Source: Ianthella basta
Taxonomy: Eukaryota; Porifera; Demospongiae; Verongiida; Ianthellidae
Length of the DNA: 64,000 nt
Assembly (NCBI GenBank): GCA_964019415.1
Contig: OZ025875.1
Coordinates: 6,223,806 to 6,287,805 of the forward strand
Reading direction: 5' to 3'
Shown: in pieces, positions 1 through 10,424 of the stretch
Numbering within the stretch: the first letter of the stretch is position 1
Layout of the letters: every line of letters begins with the position of its first letter
Made by a program: the position numbers and the translations under genes
Notes under the pieces: generated by a model
Database searches by the model: none
Seen by the model: the letters and a program-made list of their open reading frames with translations, nothing else
What the model was told of the DNA's origin: nothing

Positions 1-807
1 GATGCGCATTTTGTGGGACCAGTTGTGTCTAAGAGAGAAGAACCACTTCCGAATGACTTACAGGTATGGCTAGACCATCATTCCATGAGAAGTGTGCTCT
101 ACATCAGCATGGGTAGTCTGCTTCATATGACGAAGCAGTTGGCAGTGTCTGTAGTGAATGCAGCAATTCGAAGCAACTATGATATTCTTTGGACTATGCA
201 GGATAGCGATCGTCATGTTATCGATGACATAGATGAGGAATTGCTCCACAATGGAAGTATCTTCATATCCAGTTGGCTGCCACAAGCTGCAGTACTTCAC
301 CATCCATCCATATCTGTAGCCATCTTACACTGTGGCATAGGTGGTGTGAATGAAGCCCTAATGGCTGGTGTACCAATTATTGGGTCTCCGATCGCTTTGG
401 ACCAATTTGTGAACTGTGCTCGTGTACACAATCAAGGCCTGGGAGTGTGTCTTCATGGTGCAGGGAACATCACCAGCAATCTCCTTCAGCGTAGCATCAA
501 GGAGATAGAGAGAGGATCCTACAGGGAGACTATCCGCAAACTGAACATCATCTTCAAGGAGGCAGGTGGAGTGGAGCGTGCTGCAGGCCTCATTAAACAC
601 TATCATGAAGTAGGCTACGACCATCTTGTTCCCTTCTGGGCCAAGCACCAGTGGAGCACTGTCCAGTACTACAACCTGGATGTGTATGCTGTCATTGCAG
701 GTGTGCTGGTGTTGGTGATCTTCACTCTGTACAAGTGCACTCGCTGTGTGGGCAGAAGAGTATTCTGTAATGAACATTCTTTGGAACACAAGGCTAAAGA
801 AGACTGA
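1..807 (+). CDS. UDP-glycosyltransferase, 3' part (cut by window edge)
   Basis: C-terminal half of an intronless UGT; the reading frame is open from the first base, so the gene starts outside the window. The part seen is the UDP-sugar-binding domain: the WLPQ motif, the HCG-GG-NEA stretch and the closing DQ pair of the UDPGT signature are all present. It is followed by a hydrophobic span (VYAVIAGVLVLVIFTLY) and a short basic tail ending KAKED, with lysines at -3 and -5 as in ER-retrieval signals. By family knowledge such proteins transfer a sugar from a UDP-sugar to small lipophilic acceptors in the ER lumen; the acceptor cannot be read here. It is close to the gene at 2504 in both sequence and strand. 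An internal GTG at 13 is not a likely start. Confidence 0.9.
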   Translation, partial: DAHFVGPVVSKREEPLPNDLQVWLDHHSMRSVLYISMGSLLHMTKQLAVSVVNAAIRSNYDILWTMQDSDRHVIDDIDEELLHNGSIFISSWLPQAAVLHHPSISVAILHCGIGGVNEALMAGVPIIGSPIALDQFVNCARVHNQGLGVCLHGAGNITSNLLQRSIKEIERGSYRETIRKLNIIFKEAGGVERAAGLIKHYHEVGYDHLVPFWAKHQWSTVQYYNLDVYAVIAGVLVLVIFTLYKCTRCVGRRVFCNEHSLEHKAKED

Positions 808-1808
808 ATAACTAGCACAGCCAGTTATGAATTCAAACCTCATGCATTAGTTAACATATAGTCCATAATTGCATGGTTTTGTTTATTTAGTACATGATAA
901 GGATATACTGTGCATGCATGCATGTTTGGGGGCAAACTTTAGTTTAGCACATTTCATTTATGTTTCATGTACCTCAGTTATAATTGATGCTCTCTATCTA
1001 ACTATAATGTGCAAATATTCCTTGTGCCCATGCAGAGGCCTCTGTATGCCCAGATACTATATATAACTCAGAGTATAGGGACACTCGCTGTATAACACAG
1101 CATTTAAAGTGCATGATCACAATGGCTTTGAGATTGACCCATGGCCAGGCATAGCATTTGTGGCTTGACCCATCTCGTACATTCATTGGTAGTTGGTGCA
1201 TTTACCAATTGCAAAACATGCACCTGTGCATGGTTTTCCTTACGCTCTCATGCATAATCATGATTCATTTACATGCAGGATCACTCATGCATGTCTGTCA
1301 ATTGTTTCCTTATTATTTCAATGACTTGCAATTGTATGCATGATATAATTGGCCTGTAAACATGCAGTATACGTAGTGTTGTGCATGACTTTCACATTGT
1401 CCCTGCTAGTCTCACACGCCAGGCCTAGGCCCTCTTTCCATACACAAAGGGGTCTACAGCTGGTCCTCAAGACTATTGTATAGTTGCTAAATATGTAGCT
1501 TGGTATATTAATATATATGTGCATACATGGTTGTGTATGTGACAATGAAAAGCCCAGTCAATGAGTCAGTCAGGAATTATACCAGCCAAACTTAGCATTA
1601 TATTAGAGACTTCAATCATTTCACTCCTTGAACTGATATCACTACACGTAATGTCTGGGGTCTCTGTCCTGTATGAGGATGCTACCACTCCGGAACAAAA
1701 CACCTGCTGCAATGTATATCACAACCTTCCACGCACAGAAACCTTCGTCTAACAAGGCCTCATAGAGACCATACCCCGTGCACGGAGACTGTGTATAGAC
1801 CTAACTAT
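808..1808. other. Intergenic flank, duplicated elsewhere
   Basis: No gene is visible. The part from about 960 to 1640 recurs in inverted orientation at about 62570-63000. A second, diverged copy of the 1540-1760 portion lies at about 4580-5095, before the broken UGT copy. TGCA-rich low-complexity sequence is frequent. Confidence 0.6.
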
Positions 1809-2050
1809 ATGTTCGCTGCATTTATTGACTTTAAGAAGGCCTATGACAGGGTGAATCGAAGCAAGCTATGGGACTGCCTAGAAGGAATGGGCATGGGGAG
1901 TAGAATGGTGGAGTTTTTGAAGGCGGCTTATAGCTATATATGGAGTCAAGATGTGAAGTGAGAGTTGGCGAAATGGTTAGTGAATCTTTTGGGATGGTGA
2001 AGAGGCTCAGGAAAGGATGTGTCCTGTCATCACATCTCTTATCTACTCTT
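1809..2050 (+). mobile_element. Non-LTR retrotransposon reverse-transcriptase relic
   Basis: Translation gives FIDFKKAYDRVNRSKLWD, the classic RT palm segment of LINE-type elements. After a frameshift near 1935 it continues as VRVGEMVSESFG and KGCVLSSHLL, the next RT block. The fragment is short, frameshifted and dead. The paralogous sequence at about 5095-5115 lacks it, so it inserted after the UGT flank was duplicated or was lost from the other copy. Confidence 0.8.
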
Positions 2051-2066
2051 GGTCTTGCTTATTTAC

Positions 2067-2144
2067 TAATCTCGTCCCTAGCCCCCTTTCGCAAAACGCA
2101 GGCAGCAGCCCTTTTTGCGGAAGTGGGGCTGGGGGACGAGACTA
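2067..2144. mobile_element. 78-bp MITE with 9-bp target-site duplication
   Basis: Terminal inverted repeats start TAATCTCGTCCC and end GGGGGACGAGACTA. Perfect 9-bp direct repeats CTTATTTAC flank it at 2058-2066 and 2145-2153. The paralogous UGT flank carries a single CTTATTTAC at 5116-5124, the empty site. Nine-bp duplications point to the Mutator-like superfamily. Confidence 0.8.
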
Positions 2145-2298
2145 CTTATTTACGGGTTCTAGCGCCTGGACACACTCCGCCCTGGGCGCTTAGAACACAA
2201 TCACTGGGGGGATTTTCGACTCTGGTTTCATGGACCCTATGGTATCATGTGGCGGGTGCCCGCTAGGTATTGCGTAAGGAGCTGCCCACTGCAGCCGC

Positions 2299-2388
2299 TA
2301 GTCTCGTTCCCAGACCCACCTCCGCCGTTCCGCCGTTTTTATTTAGATAGTCTCTGTTAGGGAAGGTGGTGGGCTGGGAACGAGACTA
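2299..2388. mobile_element. 90-bp MITE, TAGTCTCGTTCCCAG family
   Basis: Its ends TAGTCTCGTTCCCAG and CTGGGAACGAGACTA are inverted repeats. It is flanked by GCAGCCGC at 2291-2298 and 2389-2396, an 8-bp duplication. The same family has two copies at 30038-30278. It lies about 115 bp upstream of the UGT start at 2504. Confidence 0.8.
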
Positions 2389-2503
2389 GCAGCCGCCAGC
2401 CGAATATAAGTGAAAATCACGTGTTGGTCGGTGTCAGAGACTAATGGGGGATGGAGTTTTGATTCTGTGATATCGGAGCGACATCAATGTATTATTGGTC
2501 AAG

Positions 2504-4063
2504 ATGGGATTGTGGCTTGCGTTCCTGATGGCTATGTTGCCGTCAGTCGTCTCATCTTCTACTGTAATTGCACCCGCGGCTCGTAACCTCTCCGTCTTGA
2601 TACTGACTCCAGATGTAGCGGGCCACTTCACTCCTCTCCTTGCTATTGGGGAGGCACTAATGGAACGAGGGCACAACGTGTCGGTAGCAACAGACTGGAG
2701 GTACAAAGGCGCTCAGAGACTGCAACAGTTGTGCTCTGAACGAGGAATGACCTTCCGTGGGTACGGAGATGAGATGAATGACCGTGAAAATGACGAAATG
2801 CTTAGGCAGTTAGTGGAAACGGGAGATAATCTGTTCTCTGCATCAGCTGTGTTGATTCCTACTATTGTGAAAGAACAGGAGGTTCTCCTCGATGCTTTAA
2901 AAACGGATTTTCATCTGTTGAAAGGAACAGATGTGGCTGTGGTAGGCTTTACCTTGCCAGTAGTAACACGATGGCTCAACACCAATACTAATCTCACAGT
3001 GATTTCCTACAGCCAGAGTATACAATATAGTGGCACCAATGTACCATTGTGGCACTTTGCAATGCACACACAAAGTGTTTACCCTGCATTTCTGGATAGA
3101 CTTGCAACAGTATTATTAAATGTGTTGGATGTTTACTCATGCACAGTTGATTACGGTACCATTCAGTATCTTCCATCACACACTCCTGCGGGTGTGTACA
3201 ACCCAGAAGTCGCAGGTGTTGCCTTTGGGTTTGATTACTCCCAACCTCTCTACCCAATGATGCATTTCGTGGGACCAGTTGTGTCTAAGAGAGAAGAATT
3301 ACTTCCGAATGACTTACAGGTATGGCTAGACCATCATTCCATGAGAAGTGTGCTCTACATCAGCATGGGTAGTCTGTTTCATATTACGAAGCAGTTGGCA
3401 GTGTCTGTAGTGAATGCAGCAATTCGAAGCAGCTATGACATTCTTTGGACTATGCAGGATAGCAACCGTTATGTTCTCGATGACATAGATCAGACATTGC
3501 TACACAATGGAAGTATCTTCATATCCAGTTGGTTACCACAAGCTGCAGTACTTCGCCATCCATCCATATCTGTCGCCATCTTACACTGTGGGTTAGGTGG
3601 TGTGAATGAAGCCCTAATGGCTGGTGTACCAATTATTGGGTCTCCAATCGCTTTGGACCAATTTGGGAACTGTGCTCGTGTACACAATCAAGGCCTGGGA
3701 GTGTGTCTTCATGGTACAGGGAACGTCACCAGTGATCTCCTCCAGCACAGCATCAAGGAGATAGAGAGAGGGTCCTACAGGGAGTTTATCCGCAAACTGA
3801 ACATCATCTTCAAGGAGGCAGGTGGAGTGGAGCGTGCTGCAGACCTCATTGAACACTATCATGAAGTAGGCTACGGCCATCTTGTTCCCTTCTGGGCCAA
3901 GCACCAGTGGAGCACTGTCCAGTACTACAACCTGGATGTGTATGCTGTCATTGCAGGTGTGCTGGTGTTGGTGATCTTCACTCTGTACAAGTGCACTCGC
4001 TGTGTGGGCAGAAGAATGTGTTCCAGGCAGCATTCAACAGTCCTAAAGACAAAGAAAGACTGA
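2504..4063 (+). CDS. UDP-glycosyltransferase, complete, single exon
   Basis: 519 residues. The start chosen is the ATG at 2504; a TTG three codons earlier keeps the frame open but is not a normal animal start. Residues 1-19 form a signal peptide. The N-terminal acceptor domain carries the family His in VAGH (His41). The UDPGT signature runs from W343 (WLPQ) to D385-Q386, with HCGLGG between. A membrane span lies near residues 479-497, followed by a basic tail ending KTKKD (lysines at -3 and -5), as expected for an ER type I protein facing the lumen. The length is usual for animal UGTs. It likely conjugates small hydrophobic compounds with a UDP-sugar; donor and acceptor are unknown. The N-terminal third is distinct from the minus-strand genes, while the last third is nearly identical to them. 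Confidence 0.95.
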   Translation: MGLWLAFLMAMLPSVVSSSTVIAPAARNLSVLILTPDVAGHFTPLLAIGEALMERGHNVSVATDWRYKGAQRLQQLCSERGMTFRGYGDEMNDRENDEMLRQLVETGDNLFSASAVLIPTIVKEQEVLLDALKTDFHLLKGTDVAVVGFTLPVVTRWLNTNTNLTVISYSQSIQYSGTNVPLWHFAMHTQSVYPAFLDRLATVLLNVLDVYSCTVDYGTIQYLPSHTPAGVYNPEVAGVAFGFDYSQPLYPMMHFVGPVVSKREELLPNDLQVWLDHHSMRSVLYISMGSLFHITKQLAVSVVNAAIRSSYDILWTMQDSNRYVLDDIDQTLLHNGSIFISSWLPQAAVLRHPSISVAILHCGLGGVNEALMAGVPIIGSPIALDQFGNCARVHNQGLGVCLHGTGNVTSDLLQHSIKEIERGSYREFIRKLNIIFKEAGGVERAADLIEHYHEVGYGHLVPFWAKHQWSTVQYYNLDVYAVIAGVLVLVIFTLYKCTRCVGRRMCSRQHSTVLKTKKD

Positions 4064-5298
4064 GCGCTAGCCATAACAGAACAGAATTGTGACAGCTCCT
4101 GCTACAGTATATAGTGTGACGTATTTCATGTACTGCTGCATCAGAATACTAGCAACACACATCTGGAAGTCTGACATATTCACAATGCATTAATGTATAA
4201 AAATTATAAAAGTAACAAAATGTATTCTGGCATTGATTTTCTTTAATTGGCATTATAATGTTGTGAAAGTGGATGGCAGATGTTTTTAGGCAAATGGGGT
4301 GTTGTTGATGAATAAATGCCATGCACCGAGGGTGTGCACACTCCAAACTGAATGGGCCCATTCGGGTCTACCGTATTTTTATATATATGACATAGTATAT
4401 ACAATGCCACATAATAATATTATGACGCATATAGTTGAAAATTCCGGACACGTGCACCCAGGTGTATATTATGTGAATGTTAGCACACTGCATTTCAGAG
4501 CTCCTTCTATAAGACTCTGCAACATACTCACAGTTGGCTCTTCCTGTTAACATTCTTCAAATCTGCCTCAGACTGTCTGTATGGCACACAGTCAGTCAGA
4601 ATTTGCTTGACTGCTCTAACTCCACTGCCACAATGGACCATCTCCATAAAACTTGTAATTCTGCATACTTTTAGTCATACCCCACTACAGCTTCCATGGA
4701 TGCATGCCCCTTTTGCGCTCACAGTCATGATCAGCCATCATGCATCCTTGTGTCTATCTACTCTCCACCTTCTCATCAATATGAACTGCACCCTAGATAT
4801 ACTCTACCACTTCTGAGACATCTACCTCCATACCACTTCTGATGCATGCTCAGCAAGTACGTGGTTTAGCATGATCTCAGAATTGCAATATGCATCTATA
4901 GATAATCATAATGATATTGTAATCATTTTCTTACACCTACATATTTCACTGCTACTAACTGATATCATTACATGCAATGTAATATCTGAGGTCTTTGTCC
5001 TAGCTGTATGAGGATGCTAGCCATCACTCCCGAATAAAGCACCTGTAATGTATATCACAAACCTTCATGCTCAGAAATTTTCAGCGTCTAATCAAGGTAC
5101 ACAGTATGAATTTTGCTTATTTACAGGTTCTAGCAAGCTAGACCGCTCCGCCCCAGGCACTTGGAACACATTCAATATTGATCAATCAATGGTGGAATTA
5201 GCCATTCAGCTATGTATGTCAGACTAAAGGGTGATGGGCAAAATCTCAGAGTTCTGATTCTCTAACATCAGAGTGACATCAGTGTATTATTGGTCAAG
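4064..5298. other. Intergenic, diverged copy of the 1.5-2.5 kb flank
   Basis: No gene seen. From about 4580 it repeats, with decay, the flank found before the gene at 2504, but without the RT relic and the two MITEs present there. Confidence 0.5.
4311..4316 (+). promoter_or_regulatory. Poly(A) signal AATAAA
   Basis: First canonical AATAAA after the UGT stop at 4063, about 250 bp downstream. Confidence 0.4.
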
Positions 5299-6967
5299 AT
5301 GGGGTTGTGCCTTATGTTCTTAATGACTATATATGTTGTTGTCAGTCATCTTATCTGCTACTGCACCCAGTCACACCCTGGCTGCATGTATATATACTGA
5401 CTCCAGATGCAGCAGGCCACTTCACTCCTCTCCTTGCTATTGGGGAGGGATTAATGGAACGAGGGCACAACGTGTCGGTAGCAACAGACTGGAGGTACAT
5501 ACTGAGGGGCTCAGAGACTGCAGCAGCTATACTCTGAATGAGGAATGACATTTCATGCATCTTTTAGTGTATGGAGATGAGGTTATTGACCGCGAATGGG
5601 CCGAAGTACTTAGACAGACAGTGGAAGCGGGAGATAATCTGTTCTCTGCATCAACTGTGTTGATTCCTGCTATTGTGAAAGTACAGGAGGTTCTGCTCAA
5701 TGCATTAAGAATGCAAACTAATCTTTTGAATTGGCATGGATGTGGCTGCATGTGGCAGACTTTACCTTGCCAGCAGTAACACAATGGCTCAACACCAATA
5801 CTAATCTCACATGTAGTGATTTCGTGTACAGCCAGAGCATAATGCACCATGGCATGCTAATATACATGGAGAGCGTTACCCTGCATAACTGAATACTTCT
5901 TGGAACAGTAAATTCTAAGTGTCTTGGAAGTTTACTTATACACAGTTGACTGGAGTCTGCACCTGGATACAGTGATTTCATGATTTCTGGTCCTGATTGA
6001 CATTTGTGCATTGCACTTGATCACGTGAGTAAAGTATTGAAACGATAGGCTCACATGTGCTTTGATCTACATGCGCACAGATCGAAGCATATGTGAGCAT
6101 ATCGTTCCAGGAATACTTTACTCATATCATTGAGTGCAATGTCAATTGAAACTAGAAATTGTGAAACCACTGTAATGGTAATTAGAAGTTAAAATGGCAA
6201 AGTAATTGCAATTGTAATTGATTACCTGAAAGCTGTAATTACCACAACACTCACTGTATTATGCCCATAGATTACTATGGCTTAACACAGTCTTTTATTG
6301 GTTATTCACCGGGTGACGTCATTCTGGCGAGGAAGACTGGTATAAAGCTAATTCTGACCATGCAATAGTTACCTCACAACTTAAGTCCTTGTCTCACGTG
6401 CTTATACGCTACATCATTATTAGTACTATGCCTAACATTATTTCCAGGGTAGTGCGCAGGCATGCCTTATGTATCTTTGTGTCAATGTATTCCAGATCAA
6501 TTAATTGTAACAGTACTACATGATTTCTGACCATTTAAGGCTGAGAATGGTGAGGATGTTTCAGTACCAAGAGGAATTCGCCTTCAGGATAAGTGAACAG
6601 ACAGTGCGGGGGTTAAACAGACTAATACCAATCCTGTGCAACGATTTTCTGAAAGTTTCGTTCCATATCACTGAGTAATCTGTCAAAAAGGTACAAGGAA
6701 GATGATATCCAAGAACAACTGCAATAATACTCCCTGAAAGTGCTTTTGGCTATTAAGATATTTAGCACCTCCAGGTGTGTAATGAGCGCAACAACTTCAT
6801 ATGTCACGACCAGTGCGGGGAAGTTGCAGGTGTTGCCTTTGGGTTTGATTACTCCCGACCTCTCCAATGATGCATTTCGTTGGACCAGTTGTGTCTAAGA
6901 GAGAAGAATTACTTCCGGATGACTTACAGGTATGGCTAGACCATCATTCCATGAGGAGTGCGCTCTA
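5299..6967 (+). pseudogene. Broken UDP-glycosyltransferase copy
   Basis: The ATG at 5299 aligns with the start of the gene at 2504, but small insertions shift the frame within the signal peptide and again before 5555 and near 5750. Recognisable pieces are LTPDAAGHFTPLLAIGEG, NVSVATDWRY and VIPAIVK-like stretches. Homology stops near 5960. About 0.86 kb of foreign sequence follows, including a MITE at 5970-6172. It then resumes at about 6823 with VAGVAFGFDYS and GPVVSKREELLPDD. The copy ends abruptly at 6967, where minus-strand UGT sequence begins; the rest of the catalytic domain is missing. Clearly non-functional. Confidence 0.9.
5970..6172. mobile_element. About 200-bp fold-back MITE (CAGTG ends)
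   Basis: Begins CAGTGATTTCATGATTTCT and ends with its near complement AAATTGTGAAACCACTG. The internal sequence is also self-complementary (CACTTGATCACGTGAGTAAAG against CTTTACTCATATCATTGAGTG). A second copy is at 33158-33358. The CAGTG ends resemble hAT elements, but no clear 8-bp target duplication was seen. Confidence 0.7.
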
Positions 6968-7265
6968 CCGTCAACTCTCCGTACGTATGCAGCTCAATTC
7001 CTCGCCTAGCGCACACCTTCTGCAGTTTCTTTTCTTCCATTCCAACGGTCATCATTGACACGTTGTGACCTCGTCCAGCCAGCGTATCTGCGAGTGCCAG
7101 GAGAGAGTGGAAGTGGCCAGGCACGTCTGCAGTGACTAGAAGAACGGAGAGGCGCCCTTGTCTTTTCGGGGTCGAGTCTCCTCCGCTGAAGTCGTAGCTG
7201 CAATCTCCGTGAGCGAGGAACATTGCTAGCACAATGGTGCAGATAGGGAGATACTTCGGAGGCAT
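6968..7265 (-). pseudogene. UGT N-terminal fragment (copy of the 10425-12014 gene)
   Basis: The minus strand encodes about 99 residues starting MPPKYLPICTIVLAMFLA, with signal peptide and VPGHFHSLLALAD. It matches the first fifth of the gene at 10425-12014. It is cut at 6968, where plus-strand UGT pseudogene sequence is fused. It is the left end of a tandem duplication of about 3.4 kb (about 6968-10340 against 11717-15060). Confidence 0.88.
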
Positions 7266-7640
7266 ATTCAACAGATCTACAACTGATTCAGCGCTCTTGG
7301 TGAATGGCTGGTGGTTATGAACAAGAATGCAAGCTCGCTTGATGAAGCCTGCTCGTCACGAGATCCGAACATGGCCATCTAGAATATTGCGCAATCAATC
7401 GGCTCCTTGATCGAGTGCCTATTGCACAAAGCATATGTGCACCAGGCATTAGCGTGCTCGGAATGTGGTAGGCCGTAGGCACTCTGGCCGTGCACGGTCA
7501 AGAGGGTGCGCGTAATTCTATGCTGTGGATTCGAAGGAAGTTCCCCATGATTAGAGGAGTTAATCAACTGAGCAACAATTACATGATCCCTGAACATGCA
7601 AAAAGTCTAAAGATTACACTCACTGCATGTGTAAACATAC

Positions 7641-7646
7641 TTTATT
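7641..7646 (-). promoter_or_regulatory. Poly(A) signal AATAAA for the 7757 UGT
   Basis: AATAAA on the minus strand 111 bp after the stop at 7757. It is conserved at the same distance (12401-12406) behind the frameshifted copy at 12517. Confidence 0.55.
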
Positions 7647-7756
7647 CATGTAAGTGTTTACAGCCAAACTAGCTACATTCCTAACTTGCATGCAGCAAAA
7701 CAAAATATGACACTATAAATGTAGCAAGAACTGCCACCAGTCATTTCTGTTATTAC

Positions 7757-9349
7757 TCAGTCCTTCTTCGTCTTTAGAACTGCTGAATGCTGTCTGGAAC
7801 TCATTCTTCTGCCCACAAAGCGAGTGGATTTGTATAGAACAAGAGCAAACAACACCAACATTGCTGTAACAGCAGCATTCACATCCAGGTTGTAGTACTG
7901 GACAGTGCTCCACTGGTGCTTGGCCCAGAAGGGAACAAGATGGTCGTAGCCTACTTCGTGATAGTGTTCAATGAGGTCCGCAGCACGCTCCACTCCACCT
8001 GCCTCCTTGAAGATGATGTTCAGTTTGCGGATTGTCTCCCTGTAGGACCCTCTCTCTATCTCCTTGATGCTGCGCTGGAGAAGATCGCTGGTGATGTTCC
8101 CTGCACCATGAAGACACACTCCCAGGCCTTGATGGTGTACACGAGCACAGTTTCCAAATTGGTCCACAGCGATCGGAGACCCAATAATTGGTACACCAGC
8201 CAGTAGTGCTTCATTCACACCACCTAACCCACAGTGTAAGATGGCTACAGATATGGATGGATGGCGAAGTACTGCAGCTTGTGGCAGCCAACTGGATATG
8301 AAGATACTTCCATTGTGGAGCAATTCCGGGTCTACGCCATCAAGAATGTGACGGCTGCTATCCTTCATAGTCCAAAGAATGTCATAGTTACTTTGAACCG
8401 CTGCATCCACCACAGATATGGCTAGTTGCTTGGAAGCAGTTAACATACTTCCCATGCTAACATACAGTACACTTCTTGGAGAGTGCCTGTCCAACCACAC
8501 TCGCAGATCATCTGGAAGAACTTGTTCGCTCCTTGACATGACTGGTCCCACAAAATGCATCATTGGGTAGAAAGGACGAGGGTAGTCAAATCCAAATCCA
8601 ACACCTACAATTTCCGGGTTGTACACGCCTGCAGGAGTGTACACTGGCAGATAGTTCTTGTAGCGATAGCCAACTGTGTTTACAATGGCCCCTAAAAGCA
8701 CTGGGGCTGCTGTAGTTATAAGACGATTCTTTAGTGTTGGGTCTGAGTCTCCTCCAAGCATACTGGGATAGTGCCAAGATGGGAGCGTGGCTAATGCAGT
8801 AGGCATGGTTTGAGTAAATGTGATAACTGTAATGTTTGTGTTCCTGTTGAGCCAGTGGGCAACTGCAGGGAAAAACATGTCCAGCACGACCACATCTGTC
8901 TTGGCCAAGTGTTCCGTGGCCAGAGATTCAATCATAATGTCCTGACTCTCCACTAACAGCGGCAAAATTTTGTATAGAACAAGTGGAACTCCACTTCCAC
9001 TCATTGCAAGTTTCGCAATGTCTAGATCTTTGGCTGTCGAACCCTCGTAGGTATAGAGCGGTAACTTTCTTTCAGCGCACATGTCCGTTATTTTCTTCCC
9101 CCCAATACCCATCCGCACCTCCACTACTGATACCTTGTGGCCCCGATCCCTCAGGGTTTCGCCTAGAGCAAGGAGGGGAAGAGCGTGTCCAGCTGCATCC
9201 TCAGTGGCCAACACGATAGAGAGCGGACGACCCTCTTCGCTCTCTCCAAGCACTGTCTGACTGGCTACGGCAGTAACTGTAATTGTAACGATTATGGCGA
9301 GGATTATCGCCGCGCAGCTGAGCGGGAACATCTTCCTAGTAGTCTTCAT
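7757..9349 (-). CDS. UDP-glycosyltransferase, complete, single exon
   Basis: 530 residues starting MKTTRKMFPLS, with a signal peptide to about residue 30. The family His is H55 in EDAAGHALPLLALGE, and DVVVLDMFFPAVAHWLN forms the core of the acceptor domain. The donor-binding signature is intact (WLPQ, HCGLGGVNEAL, then AVDQF). The C-terminal span (VTAMLVLFALVLYKST) differs from the YAVIAG type of the other genes and is shared only with the copy at 12517. The tail ends KTKKD, an ER-retrieval-like dilysine. The upstream region carries a TATA box and a conserved module at 9395-9535. Expected role: UDP-sugar conjugation of small hydrophobic compounds in the ER; substrate unknown. Confidence 0.95.
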   Translation of the reverse strand: MKTTRKMFPLSCAAIILAIIVTITVTAVASQTVLGESEEGRPLSIVLATEDAAGHALPLLALGETLRDRGHKVSVVEVRMGIGGKKITDMCAERKLPLYTYEGSTAKDLDIAKLAMSGSGVPLVLYKILPLLVESQDIMIESLATEHLAKTDVVVLDMFFPAVAHWLNRNTNITVITFTQTMPTALATLPSWHYPSMLGGDSDPTLKNRLITTAAPVLLGAIVNTVGYRYKNYLPVYTPAGVYNPEIVGVGFGFDYPRPFYPMMHFVGPVMSRSEQVLPDDLRVWLDRHSPRSVLYVSMGSMLTASKQLAISVVDAAVQSNYDILWTMKDSSRHILDGVDPELLHNGSIFISSWLPQAAVLRHPSISVAILHCGLGGVNEALLAGVPIIGSPIAVDQFGNCARVHHQGLGVCLHGAGNITSDLLQRSIKEIERGSYRETIRKLNIIFKEAGGVERAADLIEHYHEVGYDHLVPFWAKHQWSTVQYYNLDVNAAVTAMLVLFALVLYKSTRFVGRRMSSRQHSAVLKTKKD

Positions 9350-9394
9350 CTTCTCTTGTCCATCTGCAACTTCATTCTAGCTGTAACGTATTTC

Positions 9395-9535
9395 TTTATA
9401 TACTGCATGTGCACATGCAATGGAAGCAAGGCTTGCTGCATCGCTCCACTTCGTCACGTGCACTCTCCTGCTGGACTCCACCGCATATCTCCACGTTTCC
9501 ATTCTCAACGTACAACTTGGAATGGAAATGCAAAT
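9395..9535 (-). promoter_or_regulatory. Conserved UGT promoter module
   Basis: Reading towards the gene: an octamer-like ATGCAAAT (9528-9535 on plus), an inverted repeat TTTCCATTC/GAATGGAAA (9496-9504 and 9520-9528), an E-box CACGTG (9455-9460) and a TATA box TATATAAA on the minus strand (9402-9395), 46-53 bp before the ATG. The same set in the same order precedes the copy at 12517, and parts of it precede the genes at 15693 and 19571. The factors that bind it are unknown. Confidence 0.6.
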
Positions 9536-10424
9536 GGATGGATGATTCCAGAAAAGGTGCTGACGTATTATAGTAGCTACGCTCTCTCCGATTGAACGAA
9601 ATCAGAAGAGCATTGACTACTATTCGTGCACCCGTCGATGCATCCAGTACAGTTAGCTGCTTTTGTGATCTGACTGGATACGGGCACGGTTCATGTGTTA
9701 GCTAGCTAGCTAGCTGTATGCTAGTTAGCTATATATAGATATGTAGCTAGCTAGCTAGTTACTTACTAATGAAGTGCTTGCTTTACTTAGATTGTCCAAG
9801 CTGTGTACATAGTCGCACATTGGCACAGTGCCTCATTTATTCGTGCAACGTAAAAATTGCCAAATTCGTTTATACAGGATGCTACCAGTTATACATAGCT
9901 AGCTGCAGGTACTGTGCACATGTATAATATGATTCTGCTCAATGTCCAATGTCAGAGATAGTAAAATTGTTACTTATTACACGGGAGCCTGACCCTCACT
10001 GTTATAGGGTCCAGAGCCTCAGCCCTCAGCCAGATGTGCGTATGTAGCTAACAGACGCACGGGCCATATAAAACTATGACAATTATCAACTTAGCTATAT
10101 ATAGCTACATAGGCAACACACCAATTTTTCTGTAGCCCTTATAGCCCTAGCTAGCTGTAGCTACATGCCGGGCTCTTAGCACAATGTGCTCTCCATGCAT
10201 GTTTAAGCTTAGCCAGATCAGTTATAATCACAGAATACAAGATGATACCAGGGGTCATGTACACAGTTATAATTATACGGAAGACATTCAAACCACACTG
10301 CAAGTTAGCCAGCAACAGTTTGCAAACAATAGATACCTAAATGACTGTATAAAACACACAGTATACACATACACACTACACTTACAACATGAACTGTCAT
10401 CAGTCATTACTATATTGTACAAAC
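9536..10424. other. Intergenic, tandem copy of about 14300-15060
   Basis: No gene seen. GCTA/TAGC tetranucleotide runs lie near 9700-9760. Together with the gene at 7757 it forms one copy of the tandem duplication whose second copy ends near 15060. Confidence 0.55.

Noticed and set aside
1318-1545. Short minus-strand frames in TGCA-rich intergenic DNA
   Set aside because: Low-complexity sequence with no motifs, splice sites or similarity between copies.
2495-2503. TTG start three codons before the UGT ATG, and similar TTG extensions at 12020 and 23907
   Set aside because: TTG is not a usual animal start, and ATG codons aligned with the signal peptides are available.
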